36,816 bases of DNA from Candidatus Omnitrophota bacterium (GTDB lineage Bacteria > Omnitrophota > Omnitrophia > Omnitrophales > Aquincolibacteriaceae): assembly GCA_023247035.1 (NCBI GenBank), contig JAHFHG010000004.1, positions 1 through 36,816 of the forward strand. The letters are read 5' to 3'. Shown here one piece after another: positions 14,395 to 23,544 of the stretch; positions within the stretch are counted from its first letter, which is position 1, and every line of letters begins with the position of its first letter. The notes beneath the pieces are model-generated. The model saw only the letters and a program-made list of their open reading frames with translations, did not search any database and was not told where the DNA came from. Made by a program: the position numbers and the translations under genes.

Positions 14395-16693
14395 TATTGA
14401 AAAACTAGTGATTATTTCAAGCGCCGTTCATTATCGCTTTGAAGGCCGGTTGTTTGCCTATGCCCCGTACGCGCGAGAAATCGATTTGTGGGCGGATCTT
14501 TTTCCAGCCGTTTGGATTGCCGCGCCTTGCCGGGATCATCAGCAGCCTCCCGAGGACTGTGGGGCCTTTGTTAAATCGAATATTTTTATTCATCCCCAGA
14601 AGGGAACCGGCGGATTAAAACTTCGGGATAAAATAAAACAAATTTTTATTTTGCCGCGGCTGATCTTTGATTTAAGCCGGGTCATGCAAAAGGCTGACGC
14701 GATTCAGGTGCGGTGTCCTGGAAATCTCGGCTTGCTGGGAATTTTTTTAGCTCCTTTTTTTTCGCGTTACCGGATTGCCAAATATGCCGGACAGTGGAAC
14801 GGTTATCCTCAAGAGCCCTTTACAGTCCGTCTGCAGCGTTTCCTTCTTCGATCACGGTGGTGGGGGAGCCCGGTTCTGGTTTATGGAAATTGGCCGGGCC
14901 AGCCCGCGCATATTATTCCTTTTTTTACTTCGATGCTCAGCCGGGATCAAATGACGCGCGCTAAAAACAGTTGGGGGAAAAAAATAGGCAATCCCCCGCG
15001 TATTTTATTTGTAGGGCGCCTTTCCGCCGCAAAGAATGCGGACATTCTTCTTACAGCCTTGGCCCATTTAAAAAAAGAGGGGATTCTCCTTCACTGTTCC
15101 ATTGTGGGGGAGGGACATGAAAGAAGAACGCTGGAAAATTTAGCGGCATCTCTGGGTTTGAATGAGACCGTAATCTTTGAGGGAGGAATGTCTTTTGAAA
15201 GGGCGCTTCGCTTTTATGAAAATGCGGACGTGCTGGCGCTTGCTTCAGAGACCGAAGGCTGGCCGAAAGCGGTGGCCGAGGCAATGGCCTTTGGGCTTAT
15301 TTGCATCGGATCGGACCGGGGATTCACAGCTCAGATGCTTGGCGGCGGCCGCGGTCTTCTTGTTGCGCCAAGAGATATCACGGCGCTCGTTAATGCGCTC
15401 CGGCATATTGCAAAAAATCCGGATCCATATGAAACGATGCGCGCGAAGGCGGCCGCCTGGGCCCAGGCCTACACCCTAGAGGATTTCAAAGAAGCGATCG
15501 CAGAATCGTTGAGCCGCTATTGGAAAATTCCGCGGAGTGATTTCAAAAAAAACGAACTTTACCGAGAAGCCGGCGCCGTCATGAAACCGGCCGGGATAAT
15601 GCACCTCATTGATTCCCTTGACGCGGGAGGCGCGGAACGAATGGCGGTGAATGTCGCTAATCATTTGCCGCGGTCGCGTTATCAGGTTCACTTGTGCGCG
15701 ACGCGCAGAGAAGGGCCGCTCAGATCTGAAATATCTCCTGATGTGAAATATCTTTGTTTAAATCGCAAATCCACCTTCGATTTAAGCGCTGTGAAGTGTT
15801 TAGTGAATTATATCCGCGCGCACAATATCGAAATTCTTCACGCGCATTCAACCTCTTTATTTTTGGCTCGATGGGCGGGATTGTTTTCTCCCTCCTCCAA
15901 GATCATTTGGCAGGTCCATTTTGGAAGGCAGGCCATTAAAAGCAGGCCGGCGGGGATTTATCGTTTTCTGACAGGCGGCGTGAGCCGGATTATTGTTGTC
16001 GATCCTTCTCTCCTGGAATGGTGCCGGAATAAACTCGGAATGAAAGGCGGCCGCGCGCGGTTCATCCCCAATTTTGTTTCAAAGCCAAAGGATTTGAAAC
16101 CGGTTTCTAATCTGCCCGGAAAACCAGGCAGCCGGATTGTGTGCCTCGCCAATCTGCGGCCGGAAAAGGATCATAGAAGCCTATTGCAAGCCGCGGCAAA
16201 GGTTGTGCAGCAAATTTCCGGCGTTCATCTGCTTTTGGTGGGAGAGGCCTTCGACCCTTCTTATTTGAATCTCATCAAAAAAGAAATAGATCAGATGGGG
16301 TTATCCGGAGACGTGTCGCTGCTGGGCGAACGCGCGGATATTTGGGGAATCCTCCAGGCCTGTGATATTGGGGTCTTAAGCTCGGCTTCGGAAGCATTTC
16401 CGCTCGCCTTGTTGGAGTACGGCGCCGCGGGTTTGCCGGTGGTCGCAACAAATGTCGGCTCTTGCGCGGAGATTTTGGAGGAGGGCCGGGCCGGAATCCT
16501 CGTCCCGCCACGGGAGCCGGAAAAACTGGCCGCAGCCTTGATTTCTCTGCTTGGCGATCCGGAGCAGCGGCGGATTTTCGGGGACCGATTGCGCAACCGA
16601 GTGAGGGAAAATTATAGTCCTGAGTCAGGGATACAAAAAATCTGCGAGGTTTACGAAGCGGCGCTGGGTCTTTCCGTTTCAGAAAAAAAATGA
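14387..16693 (+). CDS. Tandem fusion of two GT4 glycosyltransferases
   Basis: The product is 768 residues if GTG 14387 is used (frame open from 14327, but that would overlap the previous gene by 68 bases). The first unit (about 1-400) has RILFVGRLSAAKNADILL and ALASETEGWPKAVAEAMAFG. The second begins near ATG 15581 (MKPAGIMHLIDSLDAGGAERM, a complete GT4 N-terminus) and has CLANLRPEKDHRSLLQAA and SSASEAFPLALLEYGAAGLP. Each unit keeps its own donor-binding E-x7-E-type loop, so the protein may add two successive sugars. Internal initiation at 15581 could also yield the second enzyme alone. A short linker (FKKNELYREAGAV) joins them. Confidence 0.88.
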   Translation: MADIEKLVIISSAVHYRFEGRLFAYAPYAREIDLWADLFPAVWIAAPCRDHQQPPEDCGAFVKSNIFIHPQKGTGGLKLRDKIKQIFILPRLIFDLSRVMQKADAIQVRCPGNLGLLGIFLAPFFSRYRIAKYAGQWNGYPQEPFTVRLQRFLLRSRWWGSPVLVYGNWPGQPAHIIPFFTSMLSRDQMTRAKNSWGKKIGNPPRILFVGRLSAAKNADILLTALAHLKKEGILLHCSIVGEGHERRTLENLAASLGLNETVIFEGGMSFERALRFYENADVLALASETEGWPKAVAEAMAFGLICIGSDRGFTAQMLGGGRGLLVAPRDITALVNALRHIAKNPDPYETMRAKAAAWAQAYTLEDFKEAIAESLSRYWKIPRSDFKKNELYREAGAVMKPAGIMHLIDSLDAGGAERMAVNVANHLPRSRYQVHLCATRREGPLRSEISPDVKYLCLNRKSTFDLSAVKCLVNYIRAHNIEILHAHSTSLFLARWAGLFSPSSKIIWQVHFGRQAIKSRPAGIYRFLTGGVSRIIVVDPSLLEWCRNKLGMKGGRARFIPNFVSKPKDLKPVSNLPGKPGSRIVCLANLRPEKDHRSLLQAAAKVVQQISGVHLLLVGEAFDPSYLNLIKKEIDQMGLSGDVSLLGERADIWGILQACDIGVLSSASEAFPLALLEYGAAGLPVVATNVGSCAEILEEGRAGILVPPREPEKLAAALISLLGDPEQRRIFGDRLRNRVRENYSPESGIQKICEVYEAALGLSVSEKK

Positions 16694-18018
16694 TTCGCTA
16701 TTTTTTCTTAGTCGTTTTTCATATTTTGCTCGCACTGGCCATGCACCGGTTTTCTATGGTTTCCACGGTTCATGCGATAGGCGCCGTATTCATTGGCCTT
16801 TTCTGGGCGGGAGGAGGACGCAATATGGAACGTACCGCCTATCTCGGCGCTTACATTGCCGGATCCGAGATCCTTTGGCGTATGACGAAGGCGGATGTTT
16901 TTTGGGAGTATGGAAAATATGCAATGTCTTTGGTTTTTCTATGCAGCCTCTTCAGCCGGGGATTTAAAAGGGTTCCCTTTCCGATTCTCTTTTTTCTTTT
17001 GCTCATTCCTTCATCTTTTTTGGGGGCCAGCGTGAATATCCCTCTGCATATCCTAAGAAAAATTTTAAGTTTTAATCTTTCAGGGCCTTTTGCTTTAATG
17101 GCGGCGGTCTTATTTTTTTCCAGGATCAAGTTCCGGCCGGATCAGCTGCATCATTTATTTTTCGCTTATTTAGCTCCGGCCATCGGGATTGCCGCAATCG
17201 CTTTTTTTGACATCTACACCGCGGAGAAAATCGAATTTACGACAGAATCAAATTTTTTGACAAGCGGCGGATTCGGGCCTAATCAGATTTCAGGGGCATT
17301 AAGCCTCGGCGCCTTGTTTTCGTATTTCCTCCTTCTGGATCCCAACATAAGGAAATTTTCTCGTCTATTTATAACCTTTATCGGGATTTTTCTGCTTATC
17401 CAATGCGTCCTGACCTTTTCCCGGGGCGGGCTCTATTTTGCGGCAGCCGGCGCCTCGGCCGCCTCTTTTTTTCTGATCCAGAATTCACGGATACGCAACA
17501 GGATCATTTCCGTCATGATTCTTATGGCGGCCCTTTCGACCTATATTGTGATTCCTCGCCTTGCCAAGTTCACCGGCGGCGCTCTTCTTGAAAGGTTTGA
17601 ATCGACCGATCTGACCCACCGCCAGGACATTATCCAAAGCGACTTACAGATTTGGAAGGAGCATTTTTATTTCGGCGTAGGGGCGGGACAGGCAAGGTAT
17701 CATCGGAAGAATCTGAGAGGGCGAATCGCTGCTCACACGGAATTTACCCGCCTTTTGGCCGAGCACGGGATGTTCGGCTTGGGCGCCTTACTTTTGTTAA
17801 TTCTCATGGGATTGACGTTTTTTAAACGCGCGAAAACAATAAAAGGCAAGGCCCTCTCCGCTTCCACGTTTGTCTGGAGTTTTATGTATATGGCCGGATA
17901 CGCAATGCGCGTCGCGGCGCCTTCCTTTGTCTTCGGACTCGCGGCGCTTAGTTTACTGCCTGATCGGCCGCGTCCTCAAAAAATGCAAGTTACGAAAGAA
18001 GAGCCGATCAACGAGTAA
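16690..18018 (+). CDS. O-antigen ligase / polymerase family membrane protein (WaaL/Wzy-like)
   Basis: The product is 442 residues with ten or more hydrophobic segments. The family core is visible as LTFSRGGLYFAAAGA and, after a long periplasmic loop, FGVGAGQARYHRKN followed by AAHTEFTRLLAEHGMFGLG, where the His and Arg residues of the Wzy_C domain lie. Such proteins either polymerise repeat units or ligate the finished glycan to an acceptor in the periplasm. With an ABC exporter in the same operon a ligase role is more likely, but the sequence does not decide. ATG 16690 overlaps the previous stop (ATGA). Confidence 0.88.
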   Translation: MIRYFFLVVFHILLALAMHRFSMVSTVHAIGAVFIGLFWAGGGRNMERTAYLGAYIAGSEILWRMTKADVFWEYGKYAMSLVFLCSLFSRGFKRVPFPILFFLLLIPSSFLGASVNIPLHILRKILSFNLSGPFALMAAVLFFSRIKFRPDQLHHLFFAYLAPAIGIAAIAFFDIYTAEKIEFTTESNFLTSGGFGPNQISGALSLGALFSYFLLLDPNIRKFSRLFITFIGIFLLIQCVLTFSRGGLYFAAAGASAASFFLIQNSRIRNRIISVMILMAALSTYIVIPRLAKFTGGALLERFESTDLTHRQDIIQSDLQIWKEHFYFGVGAGQARYHRKNLRGRIAAHTEFTRLLAEHGMFGLGALLLLILMGLTFFKRAKTIKGKALSASTFVWSFMYMAGYAMRVAAPSFVFGLAALSLLPDRPRPQKMQVTKEEPINE

Positions 18019-18022
18019 CCAA

Positions 18023-19057
18023 ATGCGCCGGCTATTTTTAGCTGCAAATTTTCTCTCAGAAGTTTCAGGCTCGAAATCCGTCATGGAAGATTTGGCGGAT
18101 CAATTAAGGGCCCGGGGCTGGAAGTTGGTGTGCGCCTCATCGTTTCGAGCGGGAATCTTTCGCGCCCTTCATATGTTAAGTGCGGCCGTTTGTTTCCGAT
18201 CCTCTTACAACCTGGCAATGGTTGATGTTTTCAGCGGCCGGGCTTTTTTATGGGCCGAAGCGTTATCCTATCTGTTGGTATTGCTCCGGCGCCCTTTTAT
18301 TTTAGCGCTTCACGGCGGGGCGCTTCCGGAATTTGCAAGCCGGCATCCGGCCCGCGTCAAAAATTGCTTAAAAAAGGCGAATACTGCTGTTGTCCCTTCG
18401 GCGTATCTTTTAGATCAAATGAAGCTTTATCGACAGGATTTGTTTTTAATTCCTAATGCGATTGACCTCCCGGCTTATGATTTTAAACTTCGTGAAAATC
18501 CAAAACGGAGTTTAGTCTGGCTCAGGGCCTTTCACGAGATTTATAATCCCTCTCTCGCCGTGGAAGTCTTGGCGCTTCTTTTGAAAGATTTTCCGGATAT
18601 TCATCTTACAATGATCGGCCCTGATAAAGGAGATGGAAGTTTTGAACGTACGCAAAAACTGGCTTGCGAGTTTGGAATCGCGGGCCGCATTCATTTTTCC
18701 GGTCCGGTATCTAAAAAAAATGTGCCGCGCCGGCTTTCCGAAGCGGATATTTTTTTGAATACCGCGAATATTGACAACACTCCGGTAAGCGTCCTGGAGG
18801 CGATGGCCTCAGGGCTTTGCGTTGTCAGCACGAATGTCGGCGGGATTCCCTATCTTTTGGAGCACGAGAAAGATTCTCTCTTAGTTCCCCCCAATCATCC
18901 GGAGGCAATGGCGGCGGCCGTCCGGAAAATTTTAAATGATCCTTCCCTTGCCGCGCGGCTTTCAAGTTCCGCCAGAAAAAAAGCGGAACAGTTCGACTGG
19001 AGCAAGGTCCTTGCGCAGTGGGAAGCCTTGATTATGAAAACTGCAGGCGTTCCATGA
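18023..19057 (+). CDS. Family 4 glycosyltransferase
   Basis: The product is 344 residues from ATG 18023, four bases after the ligase-like gene. The frame extends further upstream, but this would bury the previous gene. The N-terminal half has LALHGGALPEFASRHPARVK and VPSAYLLDQM, and VIPNAIDL-type spacing is seen in FLIPNAIDLPAYDF. The donor domain has LVWLRAFHEIYNPSLAVEVL, TMIGPDKGDGSFE and the E-x7-E loop NTPVSVLEAMASGLCVVSTN. It probably adds a sugar in the same glycan. The stop overlaps the next start (ATGA). Confidence 0.88.
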   Translation: MRRLFLAANFLSEVSGSKSVMEDLADQLRARGWKLVCASSFRAGIFRALHMLSAAVCFRSSYNLAMVDVFSGRAFLWAEALSYLLVLLRRPFILALHGGALPEFASRHPARVKNCLKKANTAVVPSAYLLDQMKLYRQDLFLIPNAIDLPAYDFKLRENPKRSLVWLRAFHEIYNPSLAVEVLALLLKDFPDIHLTMIGPDKGDGSFERTQKLACEFGIAGRIHFSGPVSKKNVPRRLSEADIFLNTANIDNTPVSVLEAMASGLCVVSTNVGGIPYLLEHEKDSLLVPPNHPEAMAAAVRKILNDPSLAARLSSSARKKAEQFDWSKVLAQWEALIMKTAGVP

Positions 19058-20466
19058 ATCCGTTAGAAAAAATATATCCTTACGTTCCGGTATGGGCTCA
19101 GAATATCGGGATATCGTTGTACGGTTTCGCCTATTATGACGAACGTTTCGGCGGAGATTTTGAAAAATATACGGCTGATTTCAAAAAAAGAGATCGCATT
19201 TCCCCGCAAGAAATGGACGCCTATGTTGAAGAGCGATTGCGCGAAGTGACGCTGCAAGCTTTTAGAAATGTCCCTTATTACCGCGAAAGATGGGGAAAAG
19301 CGGGAATATCGTTCAGCGCTTTGACACGGATCACTCCTGGGAAGTTACCGTCATTACCCATCACCCCGAAAAAAGATTTGAGACTCCACCCTAAATTATT
19401 TTTAGCGGAAGATAGATCACGGAAATTTAAATTACATCAATATGATACGAGCGGAAGCACGGGAACTCCGATCGCTTGTTTTTATACTTCGCAGGATCAC
19501 CGCAAGTTTATGGCCGCCCGGCAAGCGCGTTCTTTTGCCTGGGCCGGCACGAGTATCCGCAAACCCCGCTCAATGATCGGCGGCCGCAGCGTTGTTCCTT
19601 CGGCCGCGGCCAAACCGCCTTATTACCGTTACAACTTTATTGAGAAACAAGTGTATTTCTCGGCCTTTCATATTTCTCCGGCAACGGTTTCAGATTATCT
19701 GGAGGGTTTTCATCGTTACCGGCCTCGCGTTTTGACCGGCTACGCCTATTCCCATTATTTGCTCGGCAGAATGATGGCCGAACAGGGCAGGGCTTTAAAT
19801 TATCAGCCGGACGCGGCGATCTTGAGCAGCGAAAAATTATCTCCTGAGATGAAACAGGTGATCCAGGCTTCATTCCGGGCGCGGGCTTATGAAGAATACA
19901 GCGCGGTCGAGAATTGTGCGCTTGCCACCGAATGTGAATATGGGAATTTGCACGTCAGCCCGGATTTCGGCATTGTTGAAATTGTCGATCCCTCGGGACA
20001 GCCCGTTCCTCCCGGCCAAGAAGGAAGAATCCTTTGCACGGGCCTGATCAATCATGCTCAACCGCTGATTCGCTACGAAATCGGGGACCTCGGCGTTTGG
20101 TGGGATAAACAATGTGAGTGCGGCCGTAATCATCTTCCGGTTTTAAAAGAAATCGCAGGGCGAATCGAAGATGTTGTTGTCGGCCCGGGCGGCAGGGAAA
20201 TGGTGCGTTTTCACGGAATATTTATTAATTTGCCGCACGTTTTAGAGGGCCAGGTCATTCAGGAAAAAAGGGACGCCTTTACGGTCAAGGTTGTGGCCTT
20301 GGCCGGATTTGGAGAAGAAGAAGAAAATTTGATCCGGAAGCGGTTTTACGAAAGACTGGGAGAGGTTCACGTCCGAATCGAACGCGTGTCCAGGCTGGAG
20401 CGAACTCAAGGCGGCAAGTTTCAAGCGGTTAAAAGCTACGTGACGTCAGAAGGATCTCATGGCTGA
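19054..20466 (+). CDS. CapK / phenylacetate-CoA ligase-like adenylate-forming enzyme
   Basis: The product is 470 residues from ATG 19054. The P-loop-like adenylation motif is YDTSGSTGTPIACFY. Further motifs are YEEYSAVENCALATECEYG, PLIRYEIGDLG and IAGRIEDVVVGPGGREMV, matching the PaaK/CapK family. A CxC pair (QCECGRNH) is also seen, as in many CapK proteins. CapK-like enzymes are widespread in capsule and O-antigen loci; they are thought to activate a carboxylate for transfer to the glycan, but the substrate is not established. Its location between glycosyltransferases supports a glycan-decorating role. Confidence 0.85.
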   Translation: MNPLEKIYPYVPVWAQNIGISLYGFAYYDERFGGDFEKYTADFKKRDRISPQEMDAYVEERLREVTLQAFRNVPYYRERWGKAGISFSALTRITPGKLPSLPITPKKDLRLHPKLFLAEDRSRKFKLHQYDTSGSTGTPIACFYTSQDHRKFMAARQARSFAWAGTSIRKPRSMIGGRSVVPSAAAKPPYYRYNFIEKQVYFSAFHISPATVSDYLEGFHRYRPRVLTGYAYSHYLLGRMMAEQGRALNYQPDAAILSSEKLSPEMKQVIQASFRARAYEEYSAVENCALATECEYGNLHVSPDFGIVEIVDPSGQPVPPGQEGRILCTGLINHAQPLIRYEIGDLGVWWDKQCECGRNHLPVLKEIAGRIEDVVVGPGGREMVRFHGIFINLPHVLEGQVIQEKRDAFTVKVVALAGFGEEEENLIRKRFYERLGEVHVRIERVSRLERTQGGKFQAVKSYVTSEGSHG

Positions 20467-21175
20467 ATCCGGCGATTTTTTTCAAGAGATCGCTCGCATC
20501 AAAAGCGAATCCCGGCGCCGGAAGCGCGAAATTCCCGAGGACTTTTATTCCCTTGATAAACCCGGAAATCTTTACGTTTATACGCAGCGTCTCCGGGATG
20601 CGGTGAATCTCATGAAGCGGCGGTCTCTTTTCCCTTTGGCGGGAAAGGACATTCTCGAAGTGGGCTGCGGATCGGGAAACTGGCTTTTAGATTTTGAGAG
20701 ATTAGGCGCGCGACGGGAACACTTGCACGGCATCGATTTGGACGAGGAGAGAATACAAAAAGCCAAGGAGCGAATCCCTCAAGCCGATCTTCAGATTGGC
20801 AATGCCGCTGAATTGCCCTGGCCGGATCAAAGCTTCGATATCGTGCTCCAATCCACTTTGTTTACCTCGATTCTTGATCCCCATCTCAAAAAAGCCGCCG
20901 CGGAAGAAATGCGCCGGGTCGTAAAAAGATCAGGAATGATCCTCTGGTATGATTTTTTTTGCGACAATCCCTGGAATCCCAATGTCCGGGGAATTTCAAA
21001 AAGAGAATTGAAAACGCTTTTTCCTGATTTCTTAATCACATTTCAAAGAATTACCCTTGCAGCCCCTCTCGCTCGCCGGCTTGCGCCTAAGTCTTGGCTG
21101 ATTTGCTATCTTCTCGAACAAATGAAACTTTTTAATACGCATTATTTGGGGATTCTAGCCAAGGACTCTTCATAA
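20459..21175 (+). CDS. Class I SAM-dependent methyltransferase (Methyltransf_11 type)
   Basis: The product is 238 residues from ATG 20459, overlapping the CapK-like gene by eight bases. Motif I is DILEVGCGSGNWLLDF, motif II is HGIDLDEERIQKAK, motif III/IV is NAAELPWPDQSFDIVLQST, and motif V is EEMRRVVKRSGMILWYDFF. It has the length and layout of small-molecule/sugar methyltransferases. In this locus it could methylate a sugar hydroxyl or cap the chain; the acceptor is unknown. Confidence 0.88.
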   Translation: MAESGDFFQEIARIKSESRRRKREIPEDFYSLDKPGNLYVYTQRLRDAVNLMKRRSLFPLAGKDILEVGCGSGNWLLDFERLGARREHLHGIDLDEERIQKAKERIPQADLQIGNAAELPWPDQSFDIVLQSTLFTSILDPHLKKAAAEEMRRVVKRSGMILWYDFFCDNPWNPNVRGISKRELKTLFPDFLITFQRITLAAPLARRLAPKSWLICYLLEQMKLFNTHYLGILAKDSS

Positions 21176-22185
21176 TGGAATCGCTGCCTTTTGTTTCCGT
21201 GGTCATGCCCATTCGAAATGAAAAGTCCTTTATCGAAAAAAGTTTAAAATCAGTTCTGGAACAAAATTATCCTGCCCAGCGGATGGAAATCCTGATTGCG
21301 GACGGAATGTCGGAAGACGGGACAAGAGAGATTGTCCGGAAATTTCAAAATCAATACCCGCAAATAAAACTTGTTGATAATCCGAAAAAAATTGTCTCCA
21401 GCGGCCTGAATCTGGCCATTCGCCAAGCTCAAGGGAAAATTATTATTCGTGTCGATGGGCATACGATTATCAATGCTGAGTTCATTTCCGAGTGTGTCAG
21501 TACCTTACAAAATTCGACAGCAGATAATGTTGGGGGGCCGACAAATGCTGTTGGAGTTGATCGGCTCAGCCAGTCGATCGCGCTGGCAACGCTCTCTTTA
21601 TTCGGCGGTATCGGGGGGGTGCGTTTGCGCCATTCAAGCCCTCAGAATGTTGAAACTGTCTTTCTCGGAGCTTGGAAACGCGAGCTCTTCGACCGGATTG
21701 GTTTCTTCGACGAAGAAATGATCCGCAATCAGGACGATGAGTTTAACTATCGGATTCTCGATTCCGGCGGACGGATTCTTTTAACGCCGAAGATCCGGTC
21801 TCAATATTATGTCCGGAGCACTCTCGGCGCCTTGTGGAAGCAGTATTTTCAATACGGCTTCTGGAAAGTCCGCGTGATGCAAAAACATCCAGGGCAAATG
21901 CGATTCAGACAATTCGTCCCTGCCCTTTTCGTGCTTTCGCTTTGCTTATCTTTGCTAGGCGCATCTTTTACTCCAGCAGGAAAGGTTGTTCTCGCAGCTC
22001 TTGGAGGAGCTTATGTATTCTTGGATTTTCTTTTCTCTTTTTGGATTTCCCTCCGAAATGGTTTTAAACATTTTGTCTTTTTATTGATTGTTTATCCCGT
22101 CTTGCACTTTGCTTATGGTTTAGGATTCCTAACGGGGGTTGTTTATTTTTTATTTCTGAAAGACAATAAGCGATGCGCTCTTTAA
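21175..22185 (+). CDS. Membrane-anchored family 2 glycosyltransferase (ExoA-like)
   Basis: The product is 336 residues; the start overlaps the previous stop (TAATG). The GT-A domain begins VSVVMPIRNEKSFIEKSLKS and contains ILIADGMSEDGTREIV, the DxD-type IIIRVDGHTII, and later FDRIGFFDEEMIRNQDDEFN (the ED-like motif). The C-terminal third has three to four hydrophobic segments (FVPALFVLSLCLSLLGASF, VLAALGGAYVFLDFLFSFW, FLLIVYPVLHFAYGLGFLTG). The arrangement resembles succinoglycan glucosyltransferase ExoA. It overlaps the aminotransferase gene by 13 bases. Confidence 0.9.
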   Translation: MESLPFVSVVMPIRNEKSFIEKSLKSVLEQNYPAQRMEILIADGMSEDGTREIVRKFQNQYPQIKLVDNPKKIVSSGLNLAIRQAQGKIIIRVDGHTIINAEFISECVSTLQNSTADNVGGPTNAVGVDRLSQSIALATLSLFGGIGGVRLRHSSPQNVETVFLGAWKRELFDRIGFFDEEMIRNQDDEFNYRILDSGGRILLTPKIRSQYYVRSTLGALWKQYFQYGFWKVRVMQKHPGQMRFRQFVPALFVLSLCLSLLGASFTPAGKVVLAALGGAYVFLDFLFSFWISLRNGFKHFVFLLIVYPVLHFAYGLGFLTGVVYFLFLKDNKRCAL

Positions 22186-23369
22186 ATCCGCAACCCCGAA
22201 AATTTATTCCCTTCGCGCCGCCGTGGATTGGAAAAGAAGAAATCCGCGAGGTCGTGGAGATCCTCCGCTCGGACTGGATCACGACGGGGCCGAAGACGAA
22301 ACGGTTTGAGGAGGATTTTGCGAAGTTTATCGGATCTCCCAAGGCCGCTGCCCTGAATTCCGGAACCTCAGCCCTGCACACGGCCCTTGTGGCGCTGGGC
22401 GTCGGAAAAGGCCACGGCGTTATCACGACCCCGATGACATTTTGTTCCGGCGTGAGCGTCATTGAGTGGGTGGAGGCCGAACCTATTTTGGCCGACATTG
22501 ATCCCCGCACTTTGAATATGGATCCGGAAAAAATCGAAACCATTTTAAAAAAATCAAAACATAACCGCCGCAGGAAAATGAAGGTCATTCTTCCCGTTCA
22601 CTTCGCCGGGCATCCCTGCGAGATGGATTCAATCTCGACGCTGGCCAAGCGGTATCGCTTGCAAATGATTGAAGACGCGGCGCACGCTCTGCCGGCAAAA
22701 TATAAGGGCCGGCTCATCGGCAGCCTTGGGAATCTGACCGCGTTTAGCTTTTATGCCACTAAAAATATGACCACCGGCGAAGGCGGAATGCTCACCGGAA
22801 GTTCCCGGCTGCTTGAGCCCGCGCGAAAGCTCATTTTTCACGGGATCAACCGGGACGCGTGGAAACGTTATTCCAAAGAAGGCTCCTGGTATTACGAGGT
22901 CGTCGCGCCCGGTTTTAAATACAATATGATGGATCTCCAGGCCGCGATCGGGATTCATCAGCTCCGGCGGCTTCCCGGCTTTCATCAAAGGCGCGGGGAA
23001 ATCGCGGCGCGTTACAATGAAGCGTTTTATCAATGCGAAGAACTGGAAATCCCTGCGGCGCTTCCCGAGGTCGAACATGCCTGGCACCTTTATGTCCTGC
23101 GCCTGAATCTCGACCGGATCAAGATTTCACGAAATCAATTCATCGAAGAGCTTAAAGCGCGCAGCATCGGCGCAAGCGTTCATTTTATACCGATCCATAT
23201 TCATCCTTATTACCGCAAAAAATATGGTTATAAGCCGGAGGATTTTCCCGTGGCGTACCGGCAGTACCAGCGCGCGATTTCGCTGCCTTTGTATCCGCGA
23301 ATGACAAATCAAGACGCCGGCCGGGTCATTGAAGCCGTGAAAGATATTCTCAAGAGGTTTAGGAGGTAG
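22173..23369 (+). CDS. DegT/DnrJ/EryC1/StrS-family PLP-dependent sugar aminotransferase
   Basis: The product is 398 residues. Family landmarks are PPWIGKEEIREVVEIL, WITTGPKTKRFEEDFA, ALNSGTSALHTAL and VHFAGHPCEMDSI, plus PLP-anchoring IEDAAHALPAKYKG and FSFYATKNMTTGEGGML, where K197 should form the Schiff base. Such enzymes aminate a nucleotide-linked keto sugar at C4 (PglE-like) or C3. The product of the PglF-like domain encoded next, a UDP-4-keto-6-deoxy sugar, is the natural substrate, so UDP-4-amino-4,6-dideoxy-GlcNAc is the likely product. No acetyltransferase (PglD) is visible. Confidence 0.92.
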   Translation: MRSLNPQPRKFIPFAPPWIGKEEIREVVEILRSDWITTGPKTKRFEEDFAKFIGSPKAAALNSGTSALHTALVALGVGKGHGVITTPMTFCSGVSVIEWVEAEPILADIDPRTLNMDPEKIETILKKSKHNRRRKMKVILPVHFAGHPCEMDSISTLAKRYRLQMIEDAAHALPAKYKGRLIGSLGNLTAFSFYATKNMTTGEGGMLTGSSRLLEPARKLIFHGINRDAWKRYSKEGSWYYEVVAPGFKYNMMDLQAAIGIHQLRRLPGFHQRRGEIAARYNEAFYQCEELEIPAALPEVEHAWHLYVLRLNLDRIKISRNQFIEELKARSIGASVHFIPIHIHPYYRKKYGYKPEDFPVAYRQYQRAISLPLYPRMTNQDAGRVIEAVKDILKRFRR

Positions 23370-23481
23370 TACGGTGTCAATTTTATTTTTGTCATTCCCG
23401 CACGATGTTAAGCGGGAATCCACAAGCTTTGGATTCCCGATGAAACCATTCGGGAATGACAATTTTAAACTTGACAGGGTA
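23370..23481. repeat. MITE-like intergenic repeat, most complete copy
   Basis: About 112 bases with imperfect terminal inverted repeats. The left end (TACGGTGTCAATTTTATTTT then GTCATTCCCG) matches the reverse complement of the right end (CGGGAATGACAATTTTAAAC then TTGACAGGGTA). The inner part carries two smaller hairpins (CCCGC/GCGGG and GGGAATCC/GGATTCCC). Four related copies occur at 29457, 31103, 33343 and 36279. There is no coding capacity. Confidence 0.75.
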
Positions 23482-23494
23482 GTAGTAGTAAATA

Positions 23495-23520
23495 TAAGGG
23501 CGTATTGCAATACGCCCTTA
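23495..23520. repeat. 26-bp perfect palindrome
   Basis: TAAGGGCGTATTG is followed immediately by its exact reverse complement CAATACGCCCTTA. It shares the TAAGGGC...GCCCTTA ends and length class with the palindrome at 25987-26016, so the two flank the PglC-PglF fusion gene. It may be a REP-like element or influence transcription of that last gene. Confidence 0.85.
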
Positions 23521-23544
23521 CGATAGCTGCAGGAATTCATAAAA

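Noticed and set aside
18023-19057. Longer start for the third GT4 gene at 17870
   Set aside because: It would overlap the ligase-like gene by about 150 bases. ATG 18023 gives a normal GT4 N-terminus.
23370-23520. CRISPR array or direct repeats
   Set aside because: The repeats are inverted, not direct; there are no regular spacers and no cas genes.
23495-23520. Intrinsic terminator after the aminotransferase gene
   Set aside because: The palindrome is not followed by a T-run and has no loop. It is better described as a REP-like element.
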